A DNA stretch of 64,000 nt from Bacteroidales bacterium H4 (GTDB lineage: Bacteria; Bacteroidota; Bacteroidia; Bacteroidales; Muribaculaceae): assembly GCA_001701165.1 (NCBI GenBank), contig DAAP01000027.1:88643-152642 (forward strand), read 5' to 3'. A program made the translations under genes and the position numbers. The stretch's first letter is position 1. The number at the start of each line of letters is the position of its first letter. The notes below the pieces were generated by a model that was not told the origin of the DNA, made no database searches, and saw only the letters and a program-made list of their open reading frames with translations. This document shows, piece after piece, positions 1 to 8,715 of the stretch.

Positions 1-770
1 TCTTTATCCCCGATTTTGTCTCCAATGATACTCATTGTTGCCACCTGCCGATCTGTCGAGAAAGCCACGGCCTGTTCGCCGAGGGTCTCGGTGAGCACAC
101 GGTCGGTGTAGGCATTGAAGGCGGCGGAGCGCGTAACACCGGCAGCAGACTGTATCTGTGCCTGCACGGTGTAGGCGATGTCGATATCGAGAGAGGTGAA
201 GATGCGCAGCACGCCGGTTGCTCGGTCATACTTCATTGGCATCACCGTGATGGTGTATATCGGACGGTCGCGATAAGTCTGCGTGTCGGTCACGCGTGCA
301 AGGTCTGGGGGCATGAAACCCGAGTATTCCATGCGTGCCACTGCGATTTGGCGCGGCTGTCCGATGGAATCATACTCTATCCGCGGATTATGGTCAAGAT
401 TGACCGGGATGTCGATGTACGTGCTGTCGCGCACGATTATTTGCGGCGTTCCGCTGCCCTCGGGAGCGATGCGGAAAGCCTTGTAAGGCAGTGCCGGCAG
501 TCCGGCAAAAGTGGTAGAGGATAGTCCGGATACCGACACGCGGCATTTCCCGGCTACGGAGTCGGTGACGGTGCGGTCGATGCGGTTGAGAGCGAGCAAG
601 ACGGACATGCCGTCATCTGTCTTGGACATGTGGAAGTCGTAAGGTGCGGCGTCCGGGTCAGCATCCGGCAGGATAAAACCAGCAGGTGTGGCGGTCTGCG
701 CATACGCACAGCAAGCGCCAAAAGCCACTGCTGTCAGCAGCGCTTTCATTCGTCGGGTGGTTTTGTTCAT
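1..770 (-). CDS. N-terminal part of a gingipain-like (C25) secreted peptidase, cut by window edge
   Basis: The frame is open from an ATG at 770 to base 1, so only about 256 residues are visible. They begin with a signal peptide (MNKTTRRMKALLTAVAFG..CAYAQ; a second possible start is the ATG at 749). The following region resembles the propeptide of C25 cysteine peptidases: a segment around residue 195 reads PIYTITVMPMKYD, then ATGVLRIFTS, the pattern seen in gingipain propeptides just before the catalytic domain. Family members are exported by Sec and then by the type IX secretion system. The catalytic domain and C-terminal sorting domain would lie to the left of the window, so peptidase activity cannot be verified here. 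A good Bacteroidetes promoter lies about 100 bp upstream. Family call is moderate confidence, coding is near certain. Confidence 0.72.
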   Translation of the reverse strand, partial: MNKTTRRMKALLTAVAFGACCAYAQTATPAGFILPDADPDAAPYDFHMSKTDDGMSVLLALNRIDRTVTDSVAGKCRVSVSGLSSTTFAGLPALPYKAFRIAPEGSGTPQIIVRDSTYIDIPVNLDHNPRIEYDSIGQPRQIAVARMEYSGFMPPDLARVTDTQTYRDRPIYTITVMPMKYDRATGVLRIFTSLDIDIAYTVQAQIQSAAGVTRSAAFNAYTDRVLTETLGEQAVAFSTDRQVATMSIIGDKIGDK

Positions 771-878
771 AATCAGGTGCTTTTTTAAGTTTTTAAGGTT
801 GGTATTCTTTCTCTCTCTGTCCCCGGATATTCAAGTGATTTCTAAGGGGCATTGGTGGGAGAGAGGATTTATTCACGG

Positions 879-910
879 CAAATTTACACAACGATTTTCC
901 GATATGCAAA
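879..910 (-). promoter_or_regulatory. Bacteroidetes-type promoter of the C25-like gene
   Basis: On the minus strand a TTTG box (910-907) is followed after 20 bp by TAAATTTG (886-879), matching the TTTG / TAnnTTTG consensus of the Bacteroidetes housekeeping sigma factor. Transcription would start near 872, giving a leader of roughly 100 nt before the ATG at 770. The rest of the 771-1126 gap shows nothing else that I can support. Confidence 0.6.
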
Positions 911-1126
911 TTTTCTACAAAATAATTCTCGTACTAAATGAAAAATTCTTCCGTCATGTTTTCAACCGATTGCGCAGTCTTATTGAACGCCGGAGTTATA
1001 TAAACAGTGAGAAACGGCAAAACAATGTAACAATGCGATTGGCAGCACCCGACACTTCATTCGCACCCGACACATTTCGGGACAGCGGCAGGATGCGAGA
1101 TGGCCGGCGGTCGAGGCAGCGGCTGT

Positions 1127-2380
1127 TCACTGCTGCGGACGGGAAGTCAAAAGCGACAGGAAGCGATCGGCTATGGCCGAGGCGGCAAAGCGGTCGGCTA
1201 TGGCTGTATGCATGGCAGCGCGGTCGGCTGCAATATCACGGCAGGAGGCGCGCTCGGCAAGTTGTGCATCGATGGCAGAGGCTATGGCTTTGGGGTCGTC
1301 GGGACACAGCGAGCCCAGCGAAGTATCCGTGACGATGTCCGACTGCCCGCCGTGCGAGGTGGTGACCGCACGTGCGCCGCAGGCTATGCCTTCGATAAGC
1401 GTGCCGGGGAGCGTCTCATGTCGCGAAGTCGAAAGCACGATGTCAGCGCGTCTATACAGCAACGGCAACATCTCCATGCCCACACGTCCGAGGGCGAGGT
1501 GTGGCATACGCAGCTCGTCCAAGGCATGAGCATCGCGTATTTCGCCGAAAAATACCGCGAAAGCGCCGTCGGCCGTAACAGCATTGAGCGCCTCCACGGC
1601 CAAAGGGAGGTTTTTGATTGGGTCATCAAGACGTGCTGCACCCATGACGATGACGCGTGCATCCTGCGGCACGTCCGGGAAGGCAGCCACTTCGCCGACA
1701 GGCATGAATGATTCCACCGGGAAGGCATTAGGCACCACCGAGATGTCTGCATCACGCATCAGCGAAGACTCGCGACAACGTTCAGCCAGCCAATTGCTGA
1801 CGGCGACAAAACGTATGGGCACGGCTTCGTATAAAGCCTTCTTGGCTGCCTGTGTACGCGTGGACAGGTCGGTGGCGTGGGGCCGTCCGTGCAACAGCGG
1901 ACAAGCGCCGCAAACGCCCGTAAGGCGGTCGCAGCCGTCCACGGTATGGTGGCAAATGCCGGTGGCATTCCATAGGTCGTGCATCACCCACAGTATGTGC
2001 TTATCGGGAAATGCGGCGTGCAGCCGTTGTATGCCGCGCAGCGACACCGTTCCCTGATTGACCCAGCCGAGAACCACGACATCTGCATCTGCAACATCCG
2101 GATGCTGCCACAGCGGCAGTCCGGCCGTAGCCGTAGAAATCTTGAAGAGATTGTCGCGTCGCACCCCGCGATGGCGGAAGATGTCTATATGCTCGGCCAG
2201 AAAAGCCATGTGCACCGCCGTAGACGATGCTAACGGCCTGACCACCGGATCGTCCGCAGAGACGTTGGCAGCCAGCACCACAACGTCCACTCCGCAGTCG
2301 CGCAAGGCGTGCGCAAGGCGCAGGGTGACCACGGCGGCGCCGCCGCGACTGTCGCTATGTGTGACAAGGGTGATTTTCAT
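1127..2380 (-). CDS. GT4-family glycosyltransferase
   Basis: Predicted 417-residue cytoplasmic GT-B glycosyltransferase that would transfer an activated sugar during cell-surface polysaccharide or LPS synthesis. The start MKITLVTHSDSRGGAA is chosen because its ATG overlaps the stop of the upstream flippase gene (ATGA), which implies translational coupling; the open frame runs on upstream without conserved sequence. The N-terminal Rossmann half shows the GGAA loop typical of GT4 enzymes, and the C-terminal half has an E-x7-E type segment (HETLPGTLIEGIACG) for nucleotide-sugar binding. A cysteine-rich stretch near residues 143-165 (CHH, then C, CGACPLL) suggests a bound metal, as seen in one clade of these enzymes. 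The donor and acceptor sugars cannot be read from the sequence. Confidence 0.88.
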   Translation of the reverse strand: MKITLVTHSDSRGGAAVVTLRLAHALRDCGVDVVVLAANVSADDPVVRPLASSTAVHMAFLAEHIDIFRHRGVRRDNLFKISTATAGLPLWQHPDVADADVVVLGWVNQGTVSLRGIQRLHAAFPDKHILWVMHDLWNATGICHHTVDGCDRLTGVCGACPLLHGRPHATDLSTRTQAAKKALYEAVPIRFVAVSNWLAERCRESSLMRDADISVVPNAFPVESFMPVGEVAAFPDVPQDARVIVMGAARLDDPIKNLPLAVEALNAVTADGAFAVFFGEIRDAHALDELRMPHLALGRVGMEMLPLLYRRADIVLSTSRHETLPGTLIEGIACGARAVTTSHGGQSDIVTDTSLGSLCPDDPKAIASAIDAQLAERASCRDIAADRAAMHTAIADRFAASAIADRFLSLLTSRPQQ

Positions 2381-3867
2381 CGTGACAGGTGCAAGCGTTT
2401 GGGCAGCCGTATACCCTCGTGGCGTATGACTACAATGACAAAAGCCGCAATAAGCAGTGTGCGCAGGGGCAGACGCAACCATACCTGCGGCATATCAATA
2501 ACGTACATTCCCACAGCGTATAACACTGCCGCAAGGACAAAATAAGCGGCGATGCGTCGCAACGGATAGCCGATAGGATACTTGGCTCGGCCTACAAAGT
2601 AGCTGGCGACCATCATCACCGTATAGCATGCCAGCGCCGCCCAAGCACAGCCCATATACCCCATACGCGGCACCAGAATGACATTGCCGAGAATGGTTAT
2701 GCCCAAACCCAGCAGCGAGAAGTACATACCCCAGACGGTCTTGTCCGTAAGCTTGTACCACAGCGAGAGATTGAAGAATATGCCGAAAAAAAGCTCGGCA
2801 AGCATCACAATCGGCACCACCTGCAAACCGCTGAAATATTTGGGCGAAATAAAGTACTTAAGGATGTCTATATAGAACATCACACCGAGGAAAATCACCA
2901 AGGCGAATATGACGAAGTACTTCATGGCATCGCGATAGGCTTGGAGGCGTTCTTCGCCCTTATCGCGACTTTGGGCAAAGATAAAAGGCTCGTAAGCAAA
3001 ACGGAAGGCCTGTATGAACATCACCATCACAATGGCAATCTTGTAATTGGCTCCGTAGATGCCCAAGCCGTCCATAGCCTGCGCCTTGTCCGCTACCAGC
3101 GACGGATACAGGATTTTGTCTATGGTCTGGTTCATAATTCCGGCAACGCCCAGCACCAGCAGCGGCGCCGAGTACACAATCATCGAATTCCACAGGCGGC
3201 TGTTGAAGCGCCAGCGGAAGCCGCGCAACTCGGGCAACAGCATCACCAGCGTCAGTAACGACGATATGAGATTGGCCAAAAATATGTATCCTATGCCGAA
3301 AGAAGGATTGTAGAACCATGACACGGTGGCCGGAGCTACGCGCATCAGCCACGGACACAGCAGGATGAAGAACAGATTGAGCACGATGTTGACGCCTATA
3401 TTGACAAGTCGCAGCACCGCAAAGCGCACGGGGCGCTTGCGATAGCGTAGATACGAGAACGGTATGGCCGTAAAGGCATCGGCGGCCACGCATACGGCCA
3501 TCATCATTACATATTCCGGATGGCCGTCGCACTCCATCCACGTCGTCACCGGGTCGAGAAACAGCGCCACCAGCACCACAAAGGCTGTAGAGGATACCGC
3601 CAGCGATATCAGCGAGGTGGAATATACCTCCATGGGGTCTTTCCAACGGTCGTGATTGGCAAAACGGAAGAAGCCCGTTTCCATACCATATGTCAGTACT
3701 ATGAGCGCCAAGGCCACCACCGAGTACACGTAGGTGTTAACGCCATACTCGGCCGGGGTGAATTTGATGGTATATAGCGGCACCAGACACCAGTTGAGAA
3801 AGCGCCCGATGATACTGCTCAGGCCGTATATGGCCGTATCTTTCATCAATGATTTTATCGAACCCAT
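2377..3867 (-). CDS. Wzx-like polysaccharide flippase (MATE/MOP superfamily)
   Basis: A 496-residue integral membrane protein with about 14 hydrophobic segments across its length, starting MGSIKSLMKDTAIYGLSSIIGRF. The N-terminal amphipathic K-D-T-x-x-Y-G-L-S pattern is typical of O-antigen/teichoic acid flippases, which move undecaprenyl-linked oligosaccharide across the inner membrane. It sits between ruvB (10 bp upstream) and a GT4 glycosyltransferase that overlaps its stop by 4 bp. This tight arrangement supports a role in envelope glycan export. Substrate unknown; the family call is firm. Confidence 0.88.
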   Translation of the reverse strand: MGSIKSLMKDTAIYGLSSIIGRFLNWCLVPLYTIKFTPAEYGVNTYVYSVVALALIVLTYGMETGFFRFANHDRWKDPMEVYSTSLISLAVSSTAFVVLVALFLDPVTTWMECDGHPEYVMMMAVCVAADAFTAIPFSYLRYRKRPVRFAVLRLVNIGVNIVLNLFFILLCPWLMRVAPATVSWFYNPSFGIGYIFLANLISSLLTLVMLLPELRGFRWRFNSRLWNSMIVYSAPLLVLGVAGIMNQTIDKILYPSLVADKAQAMDGLGIYGANYKIAIVMVMFIQAFRFAYEPFIFAQSRDKGEERLQAYRDAMKYFVIFALVIFLGVMFYIDILKYFISPKYFSGLQVVPIVMLAELFFGIFFNLSLWYKLTDKTVWGMYFSLLGLGITILGNVILVPRMGYMGCAWAALACYTVMMVASYFVGRAKYPIGYPLRRIAAYFVLAAVLYAVGMYVIDMPQVWLRLPLRTLLIAAFVIVVIRHEGIRLPKRLHLSR

Positions 3868-3876
3868 ATCGTATGT

Positions 3877-4914
3877 CTATGCGTCGAGGTTGTCAAAAAG
3901 TCCAGGCATATCGTCCGCCGACATCTTGACGCCCAAATGTTTGAAAGCCTTTAGCGTGACTTCGCGCCCGCGCGGAGTGCGCTTGACAAAACCCTCCTGT
4001 ATCAAGTAAGGCTCGTACACCTCCTCGACGGTGCCGGTGTCCTCGCCCAAGGCTGTGGCTATGGTGGACAGCCCCACCGGCCCTCCGCCGAACTTGTGTA
4101 TAATCGTGGACAACAGCTTGTTGTCAATCTCATCAAGGCCGTACCTATCAATATTAAGCGCCTCAAGCGCATATCGCGCAATGGCCATGTCGATGGTGCC
4201 GTCGCTTTTGACCATAGCAAAATCGCGCACACGGCGCAGCAAGGCATTGGCAATGCGCGGCGTGCCGCGACTACGCATAGCTATCTCGAGGGCCGCATCA
4301 TCGGTAATGGGGACCTTCAGCAACGCAGCACTGCGCCGTATAATGCGCTCCAAGGTGGCGTGATCGTAATATTCGAGATGGCAATTGATACCGAAACGCG
4401 CGCGCAGGGGAGCCGTCAGCAGGCCGCTGCGAGTGGTGGCACCCACGAGTGTAAACGGGCTCAATGACAATTGCACCGAACGCGCCCCCGGGCCCTTGTC
4501 TATCATAATGTCTATGCGGTAGTCCTCCATGGCAGAGTACAGGTACTCCTCAACCACGGGACTGAGGCGGTGTATCTCGTCTATAAACAGGACATCGTTT
4601 TCTTCGAGCGTGGTCAGAATGCCGGCCAAGTCGCCGGGCTTGTCCAGCACCGGGCCGCTGGTGACCTTGAAACCTACGCCCAATTCGTTGGCTATGATGC
4701 CGGCGAGCGTAGTCTTGCCCAGTCCGGGAGGCCCGAAAAGTAATATATGATCCAAGGCCTCATGGCGCATACGCGCCGCCTCGACAAAGACCTTGAGGTT
4801 GGCAACAATCTTTTCCTGCCCGTTGAAGGCTTCGAAATGATTGGGGCGTAAGGCTCGCTCGAAGTCCTTGTCCCGCTCGGAGTTGCGTATATCGAAATCC
4901 TGTTCTTGATTCAT
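3877..4914 (-). CDS. ruvB: Holliday junction branch migration DNA helicase RuvB
   Basis: A 345-residue AAA+ motor that, with RuvA, drives branch migration of Holliday junctions in recombinational repair. Visible motifs: Walker A GPPGLGKTT, Walker B DEIHRL, sensor/ATTRSG segment, the arginine-bearing GTPRIANALLRRVRD region, and the C-terminal winged helix ending with FVKRTPRGREVT. The start MNQEQDFDIRN is preferred because its ATG overlaps the stop of the upstream GT9 gene by 4 bp and because the longer frame is unrelated to RuvB. It is embedded in an envelope-polysaccharide operon, so it is probably co-transcribed with glycosyltransferases. Confidence 0.97.
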   Translation of the reverse strand: MNQEQDFDIRNSERDKDFERALRPNHFEAFNGQEKIVANLKVFVEAARMRHEALDHILLFGPPGLGKTTLAGIIANELGVGFKVTSGPVLDKPGDLAGILTTLEENDVLFIDEIHRLSPVVEEYLYSAMEDYRIDIMIDKGPGARSVQLSLSPFTLVGATTRSGLLTAPLRARFGINCHLEYYDHATLERIIRRSAALLKVPITDDAALEIAMRSRGTPRIANALLRRVRDFAMVKSDGTIDMAIARYALEALNIDRYGLDEIDNKLLSTIIHKFGGGPVGLSTIATALGEDTGTVEEVYEPYLIQEGFVKRTPRGREVTLKAFKHLGVKMSADDMPGLFDNLDA

Positions 4915-5987
4915 TGTTCTGTTCGTTTGATATTGACGGCGCGATCCACGGCATCTACGATGGCCTGCGGGGTGACGGCATCGAAACATCGATAGTCGCC
5001 GAAGCGACATTCCTTTTTGCCGAAAATCGAGCAAGGACGACACGCAAGGGTGTCATCACCAAGCATCAGCGAGGCCTCACCCTTCCACGGAGTGAAGCCG
5101 GCCGCGGGATGCGTCGCACCCCAGATGCTGACCACGGGCACGCGGCACAGCGCCGCCAAGTGCATATTGCCGCTGTCCATAGACACCATAGCGTCCAAAC
5201 GCGAGATTACGTCTATTTCGCCGGCAAATCCGACCTTAGCCGCAGCCATATCGACCACATCGAGACCTTTGGCACTCAACTGCGCCTTCCATTGCGCCAG
5301 CACCGGCGTCTCGGTCTTGCCGCCGCCGAAGAGGTATATCCGTGTGCCCTGACGGTGCGCCAGTTCTTCGACTACGGCAAGCATACGCTCCGGCGGATAC
5401 ACCTTGCCGCGATGTGCCGCAAAGGGGGCAATGCCTATACGTGTAAATGCTGCCGATGGGCAGTCCTCCGCCACGGCTTCACTGCTGTACCCGGCAAATT
5501 CGTTCGGATGACACTCCAATCCGAGTGCGGTAAATACGTCCGCATAACGGTCGATGACGCGCTCCAACGGTTGAGCAGCCAAGGCTCCGGCGGCACACAG
5601 GCGGCGACGCTGTCGGCGTTGCTTGTCCAGACGGCGCACACGCACACCATGCAGTCGCAGACATTGCGACAAAATTCCAGTGCGTAATACATTGTGCAAA
5701 TCGGCAAAGTCGGTTACACCTTTTCGGCGCAAGTCCGATGCCAAGCGCCACATTCCGATAGCGCCCTTATATCGGCCTTCGCGTAAGTCGATGCCAAGCA
5801 CCTCAAGATTGTCCGGCCGCTGTCCGTATATCGGCGCAAACGCCTTGCGCGTCACCACCACGAAGCGCACATCCGGATTGGCGGCACACGCGGCATACAC
5901 TGCCGGTACCGTCATCGCGATGTCCCCCATGGCCGAAAACCGTGCCACAGCCACCGTTCGTATCTCTTTAGCTTTGGATTTTACCAA
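4911..5987 (-). CDS. GT9-family (heptosyltransferase-like) glycosyltransferase
   Basis: A 358-residue glycosyltransferase of family 9, which adds heptose or related sugars to the LPS inner core at the cytoplasmic face. Family features are the N-terminal RFSAMGDIAMTVPAV segment (the conserved SxxGDxxxxxP acceptor loop) and the C-terminal DSGNMHLAALCRVPVVSIWGATHP region that binds the ADP part of the donor. Its stop overlaps the ruvB start. The next gene upstream encodes DUF4254, which in Bacteroidetes is commonly next to GT9 genes. The exact sugar is not determinable. Confidence 0.88.
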   Translation of the reverse strand: MVKSKAKEIRTVAVARFSAMGDIAMTVPAVYAACAANPDVRFVVVTRKAFAPIYGQRPDNLEVLGIDLREGRYKGAIGMWRLASDLRRKGVTDFADLHNVLRTGILSQCLRLHGVRVRRLDKQRRQRRRLCAAGALAAQPLERVIDRYADVFTALGLECHPNEFAGYSSEAVAEDCPSAAFTRIGIAPFAAHRGKVYPPERMLAVVEELAHRQGTRIYLFGGGKTETPVLAQWKAQLSAKGLDVVDMAAAKVGFAGEIDVISRLDAMVSMDSGNMHLAALCRVPVVSIWGATHPAAGFTPWKGEASLMLGDDTLACRPCSIFGKKECRFGDYRCFDAVTPQAIVDAVDRAVNIKRTEQ

Positions 5988-6158
5988 ATAATCTGAAGTA
6001 TAGAGGTTATACCTAATTCTTGATGTACAATTTCGGTGGCACCGGCTTATATTTCGCCGTCACCATGACCCATATCGCCATCATATTTTCAATTGAATTA
6101 CCGTTATGATTCGCGAAATACGCATAGCTCATCCGCGCGGAGTACGGTTTTTTTTGCC

Positions 6159-6782
6159 TTACTTTTTGTCGGCGGCGTAGAGGACCGGGTTGGTGGAGGG
6201 GTCGTTGTACATTTTCATCTGGCGGTAAACCTTCATGTACTTACGTCCGGCAGCAATGTCCTCCAGGAGGGTGTCGATGGCGGCGGTGAGGTCGGCACGC
6301 TGTTCGCGCAGCACTTCGAGTTTGGCTTCGCAGCGTGCGCGGTGCTCGGCAGTAGCATCTTGACGTGCCACTTGCTCGGCCATGTGATAAATTTTCAGCG
6401 CCAATATGCTGAGGCGGTCAAGCGCCCACGCGGGGCTCTCGGTGTTGATGGTAGCATCGGGTTGAGGCACCACTGCCGAGTATTTTTCGCGGAAATACGT
6501 ATCCAGTTCCTCGACCATATCGGTGCGATCCTGGTTGGACTTGTCGATGCGGCGCTTAAGCACCAGGGCCTCCACGGGGTCGATGTCCGGGTCACGTATG
6601 ATGTCCTCCATATGCCATTGGGCGGCATCGATATGGTTCTTGGCAAAGAGTGTATACTCGATGGTGCCGGGTGTATACGGATTGGCGCACGGAGCGTCGA
6701 TGTCATCGGCGATATGGTATGCTTCGGTGGCGGCTTCGAAGATGCCGTAGCAATGCTCGGCAAAGGTCTTGTCAGTAGTCAT
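6159..6782 (-). CDS. DUF4254 domain protein
   Basis: A 207-residue soluble, mostly helical protein that matches the DUF4254 family in length and pattern: an N-terminal helical part, a charged centre with the LKRRIDKSNQDRTDMVEELD segment, and a final helical part with the conserved WALDRLSILALKIYHM segment. No catalytic motif is known. Family members are found next to LPS heptosyltransferases in Bacteroidetes, as here (GT9 gene 171 bp downstream), so a role in LPS core assembly is inferred from neighbourhood only. The -7 promoter element TAACTTTGC lies at 6817-6809. Confidence 0.8.
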   Translation of the reverse strand: MTTDKTFAEHCYGIFEAATEAYHIADDIDAPCANPYTPGTIEYTLFAKNHIDAAQWHMEDIIRDPDIDPVEALVLKRRIDKSNQDRTDMVEELDTYFREKYSAVVPQPDATINTESPAWALDRLSILALKIYHMAEQVARQDATAEHRARCEAKLEVLREQRADLTAAIDTLLEDIAAGRKYMKVYRQMKMYNDPSTNPVLYAADKK

Positions 6783-6808
6783 ATTTCGGTGGCTGTTTGG
6801 TTATCTTG

Positions 6809-6817
6809 CAAAGTTAG
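6809..6817 (-). promoter_or_regulatory. -7 promoter element of the DUF4254 gene
   Basis: TAACTTTGC on the minus strand, 27 bp upstream of the start codon at 6782. No clear TTTG box is seen at the expected distance upstream. Confidence 0.45.
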
Positions 6818-6991
6818 GCATTTCCGCCGACATTTCCGCCTGAAAAATTCACCGCCCTACACTCGGTATGTTCCACAGGCGCAGGATTTGTGCAAAACGG
6901 CAAAATGCCGGATATTTTTCGTGCGTCATATATTAATGACAGCATAATCATCGCACCTTATTTATTAGGCCGAATATTATGCTTTTATGTC

Positions 6992-7924
6992 CTATTTAAG
7001 CCTATTAAGACGCTTTTTCAACATATCGATATACTTATCCTGTAAATCCCGGTTTAGAAAAGAACTTTTTATAACCTCCTCAAACTTGGATTGCAGTCTG
7101 ATGTATTTATCAATCAGGCGCGTAACCACCACCGGCTGTATATCTAACACTTGTGCCGCCTTGATAAAATCTTCTCGCTTCAGATTCTTCTTGCGTCCAT
7201 TCAAGGTCAACGCCAATTCCTCATCGTCCTTTGGATTAATAATTGCCGCATTTAGTAGGTCATAGGCCGGAGCCAAACATATACCTTGTCCGACGTCATA
7301 CAACGAAAAGTTTTTCAAGTGCATATCGTTATTTCCGGTCAGCCAACAAAACAGCACCACCTCAAAGTAATTTGTGACATCCATTTTGGGCAGCGATGAA
7401 TATTTCAATATCGTCTTGCCTACACGTTCATAACTACTCTTGTATTTATATTCGGTCTGTCGTTCGGTCAATTGACACATATCCTCCATCGCAATTTTTT
7501 CTCCGCTCGGAGTCCGATCTATACGCCGAGTAAGATAGCATATCGAATCGTCCGCCATTCGCATCAATGTATGCGGAACAACATTGATATGTGCCGCCTC
7601 GGCAAGATGCATAGTTAAATCTTCGATCTCCGGCATCATTTTGTATTGTGAGGTCTGAGGCTTACAGATATATCCGCCCCAAAGTCCGACAATAGTCAAT
7701 CGCTTGCTACCTTCATGGTCTTTTAGATGCAACGACAACTTGGGCTGCACTCCGGTCAACGATGTCTGATTTTCAATAATTTGCATCGCCAACCGGTCGA
7801 GTTGCCGTATTGTATAATCAAACGTCGGTAATGCTGTCGTGCCAAAAAATTTTTCGCAGCACGCCGGATGCATATCCTTTTCACCCGTTTTCAATGGTCG
7901 GTAGCAAAACAAGCACTTACTCAT
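6992..7924 (-). CDS. hipT: HipT-type serine/threonine kinase toxin (HipA C-terminal kinase)
   Basis: A 310-residue HipA-family kinase without the N-terminal subdomain 1, which is instead encoded by the gene upstream. It starts with a small cysteine cluster (CLFC at 4-7, HPACC at 19-23), probably a metal knuckle. The glycine-rich ATP loop is TSLTGVQPK with Ser55 and Thr57 just before Gly58, where HipT kinases carry their autophosphorylated pair. Catalytic residues appear intact: NNDMHLKNFS (Asp200, Asn205) and the AYDLLN metal-binding segment (Asp222). HipA/HipT kinases arrest growth by phosphorylating aminoacyl-tRNA synthetases; the target here is unknown. The start overlaps the stop of the upstream gene by 8 bp, so the two are translationally coupled. 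Family certain, tripartite assignment likely. Confidence 0.88.
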   Translation of the reverse strand: MSKCLFCYRPLKTGEKDMHPACCEKFFGTTALPTFDYTIRQLDRLAMQIIENQTSLTGVQPKLSLHLKDHEGSKRLTIVGLWGGYICKPQTSQYKMMPEIEDLTMHLAEAAHINVVPHTLMRMADDSICYLTRRIDRTPSGEKIAMEDMCQLTERQTEYKYKSSYERVGKTILKYSSLPKMDVTNYFEVVLFCWLTGNNDMHLKNFSLYDVGQGICLAPAYDLLNAAIINPKDDEELALTLNGRKKNLKREDFIKAAQVLDIQPVVVTRLIDKYIRLQSKFEEVIKSSFLNRDLQDKYIDMLKKRLNRLK

Positions 7925-8255
7925 AATTTTCCTCCTTATCTTCTATAGCAATAACACTTACAGCACCTATACAATCCCTGCAACAGGTCAACAACAATGC
8001 CATTCGGTCGAGAATGCTAATGTCTGTATTGCGCAAGGCTACATCCAACAACCATCCCTCAGGTATCAAACCATCAAAAAACGGGAACAATACTTGACTC
8101 TTATATGCCTCTTTTTGCAGTGGCAAAGTCAAGCTGATAGGCTTCGCTGTATCCGGCGAAAGGTATTCGGGCAGATAGACAAATTCGTAGCCGGTATCAT
8201 CCTCCGTCAAAATGCCGGCCAATAAATCTTTATAATATATCCGAGCTCGTCTCAT
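7917..8255 (-). CDS. hipS: HipS-like small protein (HipA N-subdomain 1)
   Basis: A 112-residue protein equivalent to the detached N-terminal subdomain of HipA. It has the family pattern: LAGILTEDDTGYEFVYLPEYL, then ISLTLPLQKE, then the signature LFPFFDGLIPEGWLL, and an end of the type DCIGAVSV. In the HipBST system of enteropathogenic E. coli the separate HipS protein neutralises HipT, while HipB augments it. By position (between a HipB-like and a HipT-like gene) and content the same role is inferred here. It lies 23 bp downstream of the hipB-like gene and overlaps hipT by 8 bp. Confidence 0.82.
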   Translation of the reverse strand: MRRARIYYKDLLAGILTEDDTGYEFVYLPEYLSPDTAKPISLTLPLQKEAYKSQVLFPFFDGLIPEGWLLDVALRNTDISILDRMALLLTCCRDCIGAVSVIAIEDKEENYE

Positions 8256-8278
8256 AAATATACACTATTATTTGAGGG

Positions 8279-8512
8279 TTAGTTCTGAAAGCGATCTTGG
8301 CCGGTGTTTTGTTCTCTGACCTTGGGGACGGCAATCATCTCGTAATTAAAAAAATCAAGGAGCTGATTGACTTTGTCGAGACGTAACGATGCTTTGCCTT
8401 GCTCAAGATCGCGCACAAAACGCAGTCCCACGCCGGACTTCATCGACAACTCTTCTTGTGTCATTCCATACTTCTTGCGTTGCTTTTTTACGGTGGCAGA
8501 CAAATTATTCAT
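8279..8512 (-). CDS. hipB: HipB-like XRE antitoxin and autorepressor
   Basis: A 77-residue helix-turn-helix protein starting MNNLSATVKKQRKKYGMTQEELSM at the ATG at 8512; the longer frame would need a TTG start. The HTH core runs from about residue 9 to 62, with the recognition helix near GVGLRFVRDLEQGK. HipB proteins dimerise, repress their own operon by binding palindromes, and contribute to toxin inhibition. Three palindromes TATACC-N6-GGTATA-like lie just upstream (8634-8733) and are the likely operators. First gene of a three-gene operon with hipS and hipT. Confidence 0.87.
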   Translation of the reverse strand: MNNLSATVKKQRKKYGMTQEELSMKSGVGLRFVRDLEQGKASLRLDKVNQLLDFFNYEMIAVPKVREQNTGQDRFQN

Positions 8513-8633
8513 ATCTTCATTATATTCTGTAATCGTGCTATAAATCAAGCTATAATATACCGAGTTATGTCGAATTCAAGCCAACAAACGACATCTCATA
8601 AAAGATTACATCACATCTCGCCGACAGCGGAAC

Positions 8634-8651
8634 TATACCTCTTCGGGTACA
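8634..8651. promoter_or_regulatory. Operator 1 of the hip operon
   Basis: Imperfect palindrome TATACC-TCTTCG-GGTACA. It overlaps the minus-strand -7 element TAACTTTG (8657-8650) of the hip operon, so bound repressor would block RNA polymerase. First of three copies whose starts are exactly 41 bp apart. Confidence 0.65.
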
Positions 8652-8657
8652 AAGTTA
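8650..8657 (-). promoter_or_regulatory. -7 promoter element of the hip operon
   Basis: TAACTTTG on the minus strand, matching TAnnTTTG. Transcription would begin near 8643, about 130 nt before the hipB ATG at 8512. The -33 region falls in operator 2; no perfect TTTG is seen there. Confidence 0.5.
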
Positions 8658-8674
8658 CATATTTTTCTTGATAT

Positions 8675-8692
8675 TATACCTTTTGGGGTATA
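8675..8692. promoter_or_regulatory. Operator 2 of the hip operon
   Basis: Perfect palindromic arms TATACC-TTTTGG-GGTATA, the best copy of the three. It covers the region where the -33 box of the hip promoter should lie. Confidence 0.68.
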
Positions 8693-8715
8693 TTAATTGT
8701 TTTTTACTCGCGCAC

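Noticed and set aside
6093..6947. 284-codon plus-strand open frame
   Set aside because: Antisense to the DUF4254 gene, which has a recognisable family and promoter.
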